DNA from: Planctomycetaceae bacterium UBA4732
GTDB taxonomy: Bacteria; Planctomycetota; Planctomycetia; Gemmatales; Gemmataceae
Length of the DNA stretch: 14,409 nucleotides
Reading direction: 5' to 3'
Assembly (NCBI GenBank): GCA_002404095.1
Contig: DHJA01000243.1
Location: 1-14,409, forward strand
Below the pieces are notes generated by a model. The model had not been told where the DNA came from. It searched no databases and was given only the letters and a program-made list of their open reading frames with translations. The translations under genes were made by a program, and so were the position numbers. Numbering within the stretch: position 1 is the first letter of the stretch; every line of letters starts with the position of its first letter. This document shows positions 6,470 through 13,406 of this stretch, piece by piece.

Positions 6470-7074
6470 AGCTGGGACTGTTGGCCGACATCCACGAGCA
6501 GACGGAGCAATTGCGAAAGGCCATCGACGTGCTGCAACGGCACGGGGCCGACCGCTTCGTGGTCGTGGGCGACGTTTTCGAGATGGGGAAGCGGATTGAG
6601 GAAACGATTTACTTGCTTCAGTGTGTGGAGACGGTGGGCGTTTGGGGCAACCACGACATTGGCTTGTGCTTCGATCCGGGCGAGGCGGTTCGCCAGCGAT
6701 ACAGCGCCGCCGTTCTCGATTTCATGGGCAGCCTGCAACCCCGCCTGGAGATCGACGGCTGCCTGTTCACGCACGTTGAACCGTGGCTCGATCCCCACAA
6801 GGTCGAAGACCTCTGGTACTTCGACGACCCGCCCGATTCCCCTGAGAAGCTCGCCAGGAGCTTTGCGGCGGTCCCGCACCGTGTCCTGTTCATCGGCCAT
6901 ATGCACCGCTGGCTGCTTGGCACGCCTGCTGGCGTCCTTCCCTGGCGAGGCGACCGGCAATTGCGACTCGACTGCGCCAACCGCTATCTGGTTGTCGTCC
7001 ACGCCGTTTGCGCCGGAAGGTATACCCTGTTTGATACAAAGACGGGCGACCTAATCTCTTTCGGGGAGGGTTGA
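6466..7074 (+). CDS. calcineurin-like metallophosphoesterase (202 aa)
   Basis: All blocks of the calcineurin-type phosphoesterase fold are present: LLADIH (5-10, metal ligands Asp8 and His10), VVGDV (33-37, Asp36), GNHD (61-64), FTHVE with His103, and GHMH (144-147). The enzyme should be an active two-metal phosphohydrolase; the closest broad group is the YfcE/MJ0936-type cyclic or aryl phosphodiesterases, but the substrate cannot be assigned. The family adds a tryptophan-rich insert (WLDPHKVEDLWYFDD) between the last two motifs. The ATG at 6466 overlaps the upstream stop (ATGA); earlier starts at 6388 would read through the neighbour. A 22-codon ORF begins one base after its stop. Confidence 0.9.
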   Translation: MKLGLLADIHEQTEQLRKAIDVLQRHGADRFVVVGDVFEMGKRIEETIYLLQCVETVGVWGNHDIGLCFDPGEAVRQRYSAAVLDFMGSLQPRLEIDGCLFTHVEPWLDPHKVEDLWYFDDPPDSPEKLARSFAAVPHRVLFIGHMHRWLLGTPAGVLPWRGDRQLRLDCANRYLVVVHAVCAGRYTLFDTKTGDLISFGEG

Positions 7075-7075
7075 C

Positions 7076-7144
7076 ATGCCCGAGGCATGGTTGAGAGTCG
7101 GCAAGCGCCTAGACGAAATGGCGCCGCTTCCGCAGGACAGTTAG
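7076..7144 (+). CDS. possible 22-aa small ORF
   Basis: ATG at 7076 is preceded by GGGAGGG about 6 bases upstream, the best ribosome site in this stretch, and follows the phosphoesterase stop by one base. The peptide begins MPEAWLRVGKRLDE and ends at TAG 7144. It may be a leader or coupling peptide for the gene at 7195, or the remnant of a larger gene. No homology is recognised. Confidence 0.3.
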   Translation: MPEAWLRVGKRLDEMAPLPQDS

Positions 7145-7158
7145 GCCACAACCATGCC

Positions 7159-7177
7159 GGGGCTGCATTACAGCCCC
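7159..7177 (+). promoter_or_regulatory. hairpin immediately before the ribosome site of the 7195 gene
   Basis: Arms GGGGCTG and CAGCCCC (7 bp) enclose a 5-base loop CATTA. The 3' arm ends 4 bases before GGGAGAG (7182-7188), the ribosome site of the next gene. No T-run follows, so a terminator is unlikely; an RNA element controlling translation or mRNA stability between the 22-codon ORF and the 7195 gene fits better. Confidence 0.35.
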
Positions 7178-7194
7178 TCCTGGGAGAGTACGCC

Positions 7195-7575
7195 ATGCGC
7201 AAGAAACGAAAGCCGTTAGAAGAGCGAAAACCCGAAGACTACAAGGAGGCGGCTGACGACCCTCTGGAACTGGCTAAAGTCCTGGCCGGGCAAGGGGGAA
7301 TCAGCGACCAGGACTTTCTGGAACGCATGGCTCGCAGCGACGATCTCGTGGACCACGATGGCGAGACATGCGGCATGTGCCACAACCTGATCCTCGGTGC
7401 TCAAGTCGCCCGTGAGATGGTCGAGGCGGGCGAGTACGAGGACGTGGCGAGCAAGTGGGTGGCGGAAAACAAGCGGCGCTGGGAGAAGAGCAAGTTCTTC
7501 AAGCTGTGGCAAAAAGAGCAGGAGGCTGGTCGTGACCCGCACAAGGCGTTCAAGGACCGCGGGTGGGAACCGTGA
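7195..7575 (+). CDS. hypothetical CxxC protein (126 aa)
   Basis: No recognised family. The N-terminus is strongly basic (MRKKRKPLEERKPEDYKE), followed by a helical region and a single CGMCH motif (59-63) that could bind a metal or undergo redox chemistry. The second half is helical and rich in Trp, Lys and Glu (KWVAENKRRWEKSKFFKLWQKEQ, described in two parts: 88-98 and 99-109), ending DRGWEP. The ATG at 7195 has GGGAGAG about 7 bases upstream; a longer open frame from 7087 overlaps the 22-codon ORF and has no such site. It is last in the plus-strand run starting at 5918 and is followed by 388 bases without a clear gene. Confidence 0.65.
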   Translation: MRKKRKPLEERKPEDYKEAADDPLELAKVLAGQGGISDQDFLERMARSDDLVDHDGETCGMCHNLILGAQVAREMVEAGEYEDVASKWVAENKRRWEKSKFFKLWQKEQEAGRDPHKAFKDRGWEP

Positions 7576-7963
7576 ACGGTGGATGCTGTCACCTGGCCGT
7601 GGTCTTTCCGTGCGGTCCTGGAGGAAGCCAGGGCCGTTAGCGGGGTTGCTGCGCGCCGGGCCTGGGGAACTGGCGGGGTAGCTTTCTGGTCCGGTGGGTG
7701 GAGGGGGCTGGCTTTTGGTAGTTCTACTGTGCCGGATAGGTGGCTCGATTTGCCACAAGGCCTTGTGAAACTAAGGGTTGCGCCAATCAACAACTGGCCG
7801 AGTGCCCTTTGCTGCAACCCCTGATTTCCCATGTGCCTGCGGTGATTTAGGTCATTGAACAGGCACAGTAGAAGTAGGGAAAACTGGCTCGGCAGCTTCG
7901 GAAGTTCGCCGACGCCCTCTTGGTCGCACAGAAAGATACCGACGAAGAGGAAGGATCGCACCT
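7576..7963. other. 388-base intergenic stretch with short inverted repeats
   Basis: I see no convincing gene here: the open frames on both strands have poor protein character and no ribosome sites. It holds a 14-base palindrome at 7754-7767, two looser inverted repeats (GGGTTGC 7775-7781 with GCAACCC 7814-7820; GTGCCTG 7833-7839 with CAGGCAC 7860-7866), and then the leader of the pRiA4b-family gene. It probably contains the promoter for the genes at 7964 and 9018. Confidence 0.5.
7754..7767. promoter_or_regulatory. 14-base perfect palindrome, possible operator
   Basis: The sequence CACAAGGCCTTGTG is fully self-complementary and lies in the non-coding gap about 200 bases before the ATG at 7964. 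Its length and symmetry suit binding by a dimeric regulator. There is no adjacent regulator gene, and no consensus promoter boxes are evident around it. Confidence 0.3.
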
Positions 7964-8926
7964 ATGAAGCCTCTTCCTGGCGATTACCGGCACAAACTTC
8001 TGTTGTCCGGTGATGAACTGCGAGAACTCAAGAAGCACACCTACAGCATGGTGGAAACCTTTGGTCTGGATCGAAAGATCGACAACTACCAAGGAACCCG
8101 TCCGATCACGCTCTACCGCTGGGATTTGGAATGTCTGCTGGACGTGATCGACTTCGCTCTCCAAGATGAGAGGGACTACCCGGACAAATCCACCCCGGAG
8201 TATCAGGCGTTGCAGAAAGTGGGCGAGCGGATTCATCAGGAGTACGACGCCGTGTACGGCCACGAAAAGATTGCCCAACTCGGAAAAGTGGTGCCTCCAG
8301 CCATGGGAGTCTCACGACCCGTCTCCATCACGGCACCCGGCCAGAAACCGGAAGTTCTCAAGGCTCCGAGCAAGTCCTCGAAAAGCAAAGCCACCGTCTA
8401 CCAACTCAAGATCACGTTGGCCGACATCAAGCCACCGGTGTGGCGGCGGGTCGAGGTTAAGGACTGCACGTTGACGAAACTCCACGAGATCGTCCAGATC
8501 GTCATGGGCTGGGACGGCTACCACCTGTGGGCCTTTGAAATCGGCGGCGAACAGTACGGCGAAGACCCCGACGGCGAAATGGACATGGAGAGCAGCCGCA
8601 AATTCAAACTGAGCCAGGTCGTCCAGGCGGGCGTCAAGAAGTTCGTCTACACCTATGACTTTGGCGATCATTGGGAACACGTCATCCACGTCGAGAAGGT
8701 GCTGGACGCTGATCCCCAGGTGAAGTACCCCCGCTGCGTGAAGGGCAGCCGTGCCTGCCCACCGGAAGACTGCGGCGGCGCCTGGGGCTATGGCGACTTC
8801 CTCGCAGCCATCCAGAACCCGACCCACGAATCGCACGAGGAGATGCTGGAGTGGGTCGGCGGCGGCTTTGACCCGGAGGCATTCCACATCGAAGCTGTCA
8901 ACAAGAAACTGGCGACGGTGCGGTGA
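7964..8926 (+). CDS. plasmid pRiA4b ORF-3 family protein (320 aa)
   Basis: The C-terminal half is a pRiA4b ORF-3-like domain: YQLKITLADIKPPVWRRVEV (146-165), LHEIVQIVMGWDGYHLWAFE (173-192), the YTYDFGDHWEH motif (229-239), then YPRCVKGSRACPPEDCGG (255-272) with its paired cysteines, WGYGDFLAAI (274-283) and GGFDPEAF. The family is widespread but its function is unknown; some members occur on plasmids or near toxin-antitoxin genes. The N-terminal 140 residues form a separate helical region (LSGDELRELKKHTYSM, YRWDLECLLDVIDFAL) joined by a Ser/Lys-rich linker (130-143). AAGGA lies about 10 bases before the ATG. PPK2 follows on the same strand after 91 bases. Confidence 0.9.
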   Translation: MKPLPGDYRHKLLLSGDELRELKKHTYSMVETFGLDRKIDNYQGTRPITLYRWDLECLLDVIDFALQDERDYPDKSTPEYQALQKVGERIHQEYDAVYGHEKIAQLGKVVPPAMGVSRPVSITAPGQKPEVLKAPSKSSKSKATVYQLKITLADIKPPVWRRVEVKDCTLTKLHEIVQIVMGWDGYHLWAFEIGGEQYGEDPDGEMDMESSRKFKLSQVVQAGVKKFVYTYDFGDHWEHVIHVEKVLDADPQVKYPRCVKGSRACPPEDCGGAWGYGDFLAAIQNPTHESHEEMLEWVGGGFDPEAFHIEAVNKKLATVR

Positions 8927-9017
8927 TGACGGCGGAATGGATCGGGCGGCAGGGAAGGCCCGGCGAGGCGAACCAGGCGCCTTCTGAACAAGATCATGCC
9001 GTGCAAGGGAGAAAACT

Positions 9018-9860
9018 GTGGGCAAGAAGAAAAAAAGAGCAGCACAGGAGGAGGCTTCCGACCAGCCGCCGCAGGATGGCAGGCTGAAGCGAAAGCAGTA
9101 CGAGGCCAAGCTAAACGAACTGCACATGGAATTGGTGAAAATGCAGTATTGGATCAAGGCGGCGGGCAAAAAACTCGTCGTGCTGTTCGAGGGTCGTGAC
9201 GCCGCCGGCAAGGGCGGGGCGGTCAAGTGCGTGGCCGAGCCGTTGAACCCCCGTGGCTGTCGCATCGTGGCCCTGGGCAAGCCCTCCGACACGGAGACGA
9301 CGCACTGGTACTTCCAGCGCTACGTCGCCCACCTGCCCGCCGCCGGGGAGATCGTCCTGTTCGACCGGAGTTGGTACAATCGGGCGGGGGTGGAACACGT
9401 CATGGGCTTCTGCACTCAGGAGGAGTACATCGAGTTCCTGCGCTCATGCCCGGAGTTCGAGCGTATGGTAATCCGTTCCGGGATCATCCTGCTAAAATAC
9501 TGGTTCTCCGTCAGCGACGAGGAACAGGAACGACGCTTCCATGATCGGGCCGGGAACCCCGCCCGCCGCTGGAAGCTGAGCGAGATGGACATTCAATCAC
9601 GGGAGAAGTGGGTGGAGTTCTCGAAGGCCAAGGACGAGATGTTCCAGCACACCGACATCAAGCAAGCGCCATGGTACGACGTGGAGGCCGACGACAAGCG
9701 GCGTGCCCGACTGAACTGCATCGCCCACATCTTGAGCATGGTTCCCTACGAGGATGCCACGCCGCCGCCGCTGAAGTTGCCGCCCCGCAGGCCGGCGGAC
9801 GACGGTTATGTTCGCCCGCCGAAGTCGGACCAGAACATGGTCCTGGACGTGGCGTTGTGA
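9018..9860 (+). CDS. ppk2: polyphosphate kinase 2 (PPK2) family protein, 280 aa
   Basis: PPK2 enzymes transfer phosphate between inorganic polyphosphate and nucleotides (NDP to NTP, or NMP to NDP, depending on class). This is a single-domain protein with the expected P-loop kinase landmarks: Walker A FEGRDAAGKGG (57-67), HWYFQRY (96-102), Walker B VLFDRSWYNRAGVE (113-126), the basic lid EQERRFHDRAGNPARRWKLS (169-188), and DIQSREKW (191-198). The pattern looks like the ADP- or GDP-phosphorylating class I, but class needs comparison with characterised enzymes. A lysine-rich N-terminus (GKKKKRA) is unusual in its density. The GTG at 9018 follows GGGAG by 6 bases. A proline-rich tail (248-268) follows the kinase core. 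It converges with the Nudix gene. Confidence 0.93.
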   Translation: MGKKKKRAAQEEASDQPPQDGRLKRKQYEAKLNELHMELVKMQYWIKAAGKKLVVLFEGRDAAGKGGAVKCVAEPLNPRGCRIVALGKPSDTETTHWYFQRYVAHLPAAGEIVLFDRSWYNRAGVEHVMGFCTQEEYIEFLRSCPEFERMVIRSGIILLKYWFSVSDEEQERRFHDRAGNPARRWKLSEMDIQSREKWVEFSKAKDEMFQHTDIKQAPWYDVEADDKRRARLNCIAHILSMVPYEDATPPPLKLPPRRPADDGYVRPPKSDQNMVLDVAL

Positions 9861-9963
9861 CGGCGACCCGCCCTGAGTCGGAACTTGCTGCGTTTGGACG
9901 AAAATGGTGAAATCATCCTGGCGTATAGAGCCTGATTATACGACCCAACAAATAGTATCCGGT

Positions 9964-10428
9964 TCAGGTTGCGTCTACAATTCGTTGAAGTTCCTCGATC
10001 AATGCCTCTTGCCCAGCTTTGATCTTCCGTCTCGCCGCAGTCACGTCGAAGAAGTCCGCCCGGTCGATCTCAGGGAACTCCATTTGTCGCCCCGACTTTG
10101 GGGGCCATTCCATCGTGAACATGTTGCTGACCGTCGCACTCGGATCGCAGTCACCCTTGAACGCCCATGCGTGAACGGTCTTGCTTCCCTTTTGCTTCAC
10201 CGGCGTCAGAGCGATGAATGGACCTGTTGGCGTGACGCCGGTTTCTTCCTCGAACTCCCGCTTGGCGGCTTCGAGCAAGTCCTCATCCGGTTCAATCTCG
10301 CCCTTGGGAATCGACCAAGCGCCGTCATCCTTGTTCTTGAAAAACGGACCACCGGGATGGGCAAGAAGCATCTGCAACTTGCCATTGTGAATGCGAAACA
10401 TCAACAATCCAGCACTGACACGGGGCAT
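9964..10428 (-). CDS. Nudix hydrolase (154 aa)
   Basis: A complete Nudix box runs from Gly43 to Val65, GEIEPDEDLLEAAKREF then EEETGV, matching G-x5-E-x7-R-E-U-x-E-E-x-G-U exactly. Nudix enzymes hydrolyse nucleoside diphosphates linked to another group, such as ADP-ribose, dinucleoside polyphosphates or NTPs. The N-terminus PRVSAGLLMFR and HPGGPFFKNKDDGAWSIPKG resemble a subgroup of small Nudix proteins whose substrate is not fixed. AGGA lies 8 bases before the ATG at 10428; the frame is open to a GTG at 10452, with an ATG at 10437 between. It converges with PPK2 across about 100 bases. In this neighbourhood an ADP-ribose or polyphosphate-nucleotide substrate is attractive but unproven. Confidence 0.92.
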   Translation of the reverse strand: MPRVSAGLLMFRIHNGKLQMLLAHPGGPFFKNKDDGAWSIPKGEIEPDEDLLEAAKREFEEETGVTPTGPFIALTPVKQKGSKTVHAWAFKGDCDPSATVSNMFTMEWPPKSGRQMEFPEIDRADFFDVTAARRKIKAGQEALIEELQRIVDAT

Positions 10429-10625
10429 AGGCGCCATCCTGATCTTCGTCACCGTGAAAAATACCGCACCAACGACATGATCCTTGTCGTCAGCAGACTA
10501 AGCAGGATGTACGTCGTTATAGAGAAGCCGAAGCTGAAGTTTTCCCGCTGGCCCGGTATGGTCGGGGGTAAGCCGGTCGGCGATGAATTTCCACTAAAAC
10601 GGGTGTTGAGCGATCCTCACTCCCG

Positions 10626-10823
10626 TTAGAAGTCGATCCAGTTGACCGTGATCGACTTCGGGTTGCCCTCGCAGAGCGCCTGCGGCAGCGTCATCTCGAA
10701 ATACCCGTCCTTCAGCGGAAGCTCCTTGGCCGGTTTGCCGTCGCCGCCGATGCGGATGTCCGTCCAGAGGGGACTTTTCTCATCCAGCGGCGTGATCTCC
10801 TTGCCGTCCTTCCACAGCCGCAC
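10626..10823 (-). CDS. small hypothetical protein, downstream part of a split frame (65 aa from GTG)
   Basis: The residues RLWKDGKEITPLDEKSPLW, then GGDGKPAKELPLKDGYFEMT and SITVNWIDF, look like a small beta-rich domain; family not recognised. The GTG at 10823 has no ribosome site. The same frame is open and protein-like upstream (AWPGTNGVGAQ, rich in G/C third positions) right up to the TGA at 10857-10859, which is the stop of the 36-aa ORF in the same frame. So the real product may begin at 10967 with one internal TGA, or a frameshift may have removed the native start. It is last in the minus group headed by the DUF6717-like gene. Confidence 0.5.
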   Translation of the reverse strand: MRLWKDGKEITPLDEKSPLWTDIRIGGDGKPAKELPLKDGYFEMTLPQALCEGNPKSITVNWIDF

Positions 10824-10856
10824 CTGGGCACCGACCCCGTTCGTGCCAGGCCAGGC

Positions 10857-10967
10857 TCACTTTTTCCTGTCCTCCTGCGCCTGCGTCTTGTTGTCCCGCA
10901 TCTTCTTTTGCAGGGGGGGCAGCTTGGTGGCCGGCTTGCTGACCACCGGCTGGTTGGTCTTGGACAT
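10857..10967 (-). CDS. 36-aa lysine-rich ORF, upstream part of a split frame
   Basis: ATG at 10967 has an excellent ribosome site, GGAGG 7 bases upstream, so translation here is likely. The peptide starts MSKTNQPVVSKPATKLPP and is strongly basic (8 Lys and 2 Arg in 36 residues against 3 acidic), ending EDRKK at TGA. It resembles a disordered basic tail rather than a folded protein. Because the following 65-76 codons continue in the same frame, it is either the N-terminal tail of one gene broken by a nonsense codon, or a separate small protein. It begins 42 bases after the DUF6717-like stop. Confidence 0.5.
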   Translation of the reverse strand: MSKTNQPVVSKPATKLPPLQKKMRDNKTQAQEDRKK

Positions 10968-11009
10968 GGCTTGTCCTCCATTCGGTCGAAAGAAGCGTGT
11001 CGCTCCCGA

Positions 11010-11477
11010 TCATCGTGGTGCCGAGACGAACCGGACAGCCATCGCATCCTCCGGGCTGACGTGCCAGATGGGATCGACGCCGGCAGGAAGTGACTCCGCT
11101 TTGACGAAGAGGCAGGGCGGCGCCGCCCGGAAGTAAAGGCCGAGGGCCGGGCAAAGCCAGCCCTCCATCTTTTCACCGGCGATGGCGCCGCCGTACCAGT
11201 TGCCGAAGAGTTGCGAGGCGCTGCCGTCCTGGCCGGGTACGATCTGCGAATCGTCGCTGCGAAGCCAGGTCAACTCGGCGTCGGCCTCCTCGAAGGTTTC
11301 GTCGCTGAAGGAAAGGGAGAACCCCTGGCCGGCGTGCGGGATCGCCTTGGCCTCGATCAGCCGGGAGATCATTTCCGTCATGCCCAGGACGAACGCCTCT
11401 TCCTTCAGGCCGGTGCAAGGATCGTCAAAGACCCAGGTTGGACCGAGAAGGTACGGATAGATGGTCAGGACTGGCAC
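11010..11477 (-). CDS. DUF6717-like protein (155 aa)
   Basis: The core motifs IYPYLLGPTWVFDDP (6-20), an EAFVLGMTEMI helix (27-37), GFSLSFSDETF (52-62) and GNWYGG then MEGWLCPALGLYF (92-97 and 104-116) fit my memory of the DUF6717 family, whose function is unknown. A C-terminal 35-residue extension with WHVSPEDAMAVRF follows. The GTG at 11477 is preceded by GAGGA at about 8 bases and gives the usual short N-terminus; the open frame extends to an ATG at 11510 with a weaker site, adding 11 acidic residues. It diverges from the DUF6398-like gene across about 125 bases and precedes the split frame at 10967. Confidence 0.7.
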   Translation of the reverse strand: MPVLTIYPYLLGPTWVFDDPCTGLKEEAFVLGMTEMISRLIEAKAIPHAGQGFSLSFSDETFEEADAELTWLRSDDSQIVPGQDGSASQLFGNWYGGAIAGEKMEGWLCPALGLYFRAAPPCLFVKAESLPAGVDPIWHVSPEDAMAVRFVSAPR

Positions 11478-11603
11478 GGTCGGTTCCTCGTGGTCAGGTT
11501 CTTCCCTCATGAGCGATTCTCAGCATGTCATTGTACATCTCGGCGCCGGGGCCGGTAGGATAGCTGAACCATCCGGCAGGAAATGGTGAAAGGATGTGTC
11601 TCG

Positions 11604-12176
11604 ATGGCTGGGAAAGCGAAACGACCCGAAGGAGAACCGGCTGTCCCGGAAGCCGCCAAGCCCGCCTACAACGCCATCGTGGGCCTGACCGATAGGTTTT
11701 GCCAGGCACATCTCACTCACGAATACCAGATGCTTTGCCGCAAACTGACGGCAACTCTGGCCCGTAAACGACCATCACCGTTGGTCAGCGGGAAGCCGAA
11801 AACCTGGGCCTGCGGCATTGTGCGCACGATTGGCTGGGTGAACTTCCTGGACGACCGTAGCCAGAAGCCCCACCTGAAGCTGACCGCCATCGACAAAGCG
11901 TTCGGCGTCGGAGAAAGCACCGGCCAGGGCAAGGCCATGTTGATCCGCAGGATGCTGAAGATCAGGCCGATGGACCCGGCATGGTCGCTTCGCAGTCGGA
12001 TGGATCAGAACCCGATGGCCTGGATGATCCAGGTGAACGGTTTCCTGGTGGACGCCCGGTTTCTGAAGCGGGAGATTCAGGAGGAGGCGCTTCGTAAGGG
12101 GTTGATTCCTTATATTCCCGAAAGGCCGAAACCGTTGAAGGAAGAAGACGATCAAGACGAGAACGACGTGGAGTAA
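11604..12176 (+). CDS. DUF6398-like protein (190 aa)
   Basis: Motifs GLTDRFCQAHLTHEYQMLCR (27-46), LARKRPSPLVSGKPKTWACG (52-71), IVRTIGWVNFL (72-82) and a helix-turn-helix-like IDKAFGVGESTGQGKAMLIR (96-115) match the DUF6398 pattern as I remember it; function unknown. The protein continues with DQNPMAWMIQVNGFLVDARF (134-153) and ends in an acidic tail. The HTH-like segment suggests nucleic-acid binding, but that is inference. I chose the ATG at 11604, with AAAGGA about 10 bases upstream; another ATG at 11583 has its purine run too close. The next, stop-interrupted gene begins 5 bases after its stop, so the two form an operon. Confidence 0.75.
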   Translation: MAGKAKRPEGEPAVPEAAKPAYNAIVGLTDRFCQAHLTHEYQMLCRKLTATLARKRPSPLVSGKPKTWACGIVRTIGWVNFLDDRSQKPHLKLTAIDKAFGVGESTGQGKAMLIRRMLKIRPMDPAWSLRSRMDQNPMAWMIQVNGFLVDARFLKREIQEEALRKGLIPYIPERPKPLKEEDDQDENDVE

Positions 12177-12180
12177 GACG

Positions 12181-12558
12181 ATGGCGAAGGCACAACCGAA
12201 ACCCAAATTCCCCTTCACCGGCTCCTGGCGCATTGTCTCGATGTCGGCCTGGGAGGACGACTACCTCGACGAAGAAGTTCAGGCATTCATCGAGTTCGAT
12301 GAGAAGGGGGGCGGTTCGTTCTAGTTCGGCTACGTCCAGGGGCAGATCGACTACCGGACAACAAATCGGGACGGTAAGCCTGCTGTGGAATTCTCGTGGG
12401 AAGGTGGCGACGGCGCTGATGGCACTCCGTTGACTGGTCGTGGCTGGGCGATCCTCGACGGTGATGGATTGACCGGAATGTTCTGCATCCACGAAGGCGA
12501 CGATTCGGAGTTCGTGCCGAACAAGACACGAGTTACGAAACGCCTGAAGAAGAAGTGA
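12181..12558 (+). pseudogene. hypothetical gene interrupted by one in-frame TAG (125 codons)
   Basis: The frame starts MAKAQPKPKFPFTGSWRIVS and is open to a TGA at 12556-12558 apart from a single TAG at 12322-12324 (codon 48, between GGGSF and FGYVQG). Coding character is equally good on both sides: before it MSAWEDDYLDEEVQAFIEFD, after it AVEFSWEGGDGADG, GRGWAILDGDGLTG and FCIHEGDDSEF. I recall this type of small protein (WRIV...FxFGxVxG...EFSWEG) as a conserved hypothetical; its middle strand normally carries an ordinary residue at the TAG, and CAG (Gln) to TAG is a one-base change. It begins 5 bases after the DUF6398-like stop. A recent nonsense mutation is most likely; read-through or a sequencing error are alternatives. 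Confidence 0.75.
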
Positions 12559-12575
12559 ATTGGCCGGCGTCCGAC

Positions 12576-13406
12576 CTACTTGCGCTCACCCTTCTTGTGC
12601 ATCGTGGTCGCCCGCTCGAACTCGTTACTGAGATCGAACCCGATGTCGTGATCCGGGGCGACCTTCCTGAAGGCGACGTACATCAAGCAGACCAAATGCA
12701 GCCCGCTGAACTGTCCTGGCATACTCTTTAGCCGGTATTTTTGGGCAGATTCAGTGGTCGCCAAACCTTTCTGCCCCAGCAGGGCGATCTCGAAGCCGAT
12801 CTTCTTGATTTCCTCCGGCTTCATTTTCTCGAACACTTGAAGGGCGCTCAGGCAGTACATGATCGCATCGGGCCGCTCCATGCCGGGCAGCGCCGCCCGA
12901 AAGGATTGTTGAGAAAGTTTCGTTCGTTCCTGCTTTGCTTTCTCGGCGAGCGAACTCCTTTCATCGAGAGCGATGACCTTGATGTACAGGTCGTCCGCTT
13001 CTTTTAGTTCGCCCGTGGCTTGCAGGACTTGAGCAAGGCCGAACAATGCCTGTGGATCGGCAGGATTCAGTTCAGCGGCCCGGCGTAGAGACGTTTCGGC
13101 CTCGGCGATCTGGCCCAACGTCATCAGGCATCCACCCAGGTTCCGATGCGCCCACGGATTCGTTGGCTCCTGAGCGACCGCTTCCCGCAAAACCGGAATG
13201 GCCTCGGCATGGCGTCCTTTGCGTGCCAAAACCACGCCCAAGGCGACTCGTGCATTTACCTGGTCGGGTGCCACGTTCACGGCATGACGAAGTATCGGCT
13301 CGGCCTTGTCCAATTGCCCTGTGTCACTCAAGGCCATGCCAAGGTTGTAGAGGACGGCAACATCATCCGGCTGGTAGGTCAGGCGAATTCTTGCTCGGCG
13401 TTCCAA
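12576..13406 (-). CDS. TPR-repeat protein, possibly N-terminally truncated (276 aa)
   Basis: Four tetratricopeptide repeats are visible: about 15-48 (VAVLYNLGMALSDTGQLDKA), 49-82 (ARVALGVVLARKGRHAEAI), 83-116 (AHRNLGGCLMTLGQIAEAE) and 117-150 (ALFGLAQVLQATGELKEAD). A C-terminal non-TPR region of about 125 residues holds RPDAIMYCLSALQVFEKM and FSGLHLVCLMYVAFRKV, perhaps a ligand or partner domain. TPRs are protein-binding scaffolds. The listed start is a TTG at 13406 without a ribosome site; the first repeat appears to lack its first helix, and upstream bases in this frame do not read as protein. I infer that the native N-terminus was lost or frameshifted. Its stop is 18 bases from the end of the convergent stop-interrupted gene. 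Confidence 0.75.
   Translation of the reverse strand: MERRARIRLTYQPDDVAVLYNLGMALSDTGQLDKAEPILRHAVNVAPDQVNARVALGVVLARKGRHAEAIPVLREAVAQEPTNPWAHRNLGGCLMTLGQIAEAETSLRRAAELNPADPQALFGLAQVLQATGELKEADDLYIKVIALDERSSLAEKAKQERTKLSQQSFRAALPGMERPDAIMYCLSALQVFEKMKPEEIKKIGFEIALLGQKGLATTESAQKYRLKSMPGQFSGLHLVCLMYVAFRKVAPDHDIGFDLSNEFERATTMHKKGERK

Noticed and set aside
8927..9088. Small plus-strand ORF overlapping the pRiA4b stop (TGATGA)
   Set aside because: It runs into PPK2 in another frame and becomes Arg-rich; no ribosome site of its own.
8312..9292. 326-codon open frame on the minus strand
   Set aside because: It lies opposite the pRiA4b and PPK2 genes, both with clear family motifs, and its own sequence is low-complexity Ala/Arg/Pro.
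9922..9942. CGTATA...TATACG inverted repeat between PPK2 and Nudix
   Set aside because: Six-base AT-rich arms with a 9-base loop and no T-run; too weak to call a terminator.
10507..10629. Possible 40-aa plus-strand ORF (MYVVIEKPKLKFSRWPGM...)
   Set aside because: It reads plausibly but its purine run abuts the ATG, and its end overlaps the minus-strand gene; too weak to annotate without homologues.
10857..10859. Selenocysteine at the TGA of the split frame
   Set aside because: The hairpin and GGTC-containing loop are suggestive, but the protein is not a redox type and no sel genes are visible; kept only as a check under the finding.
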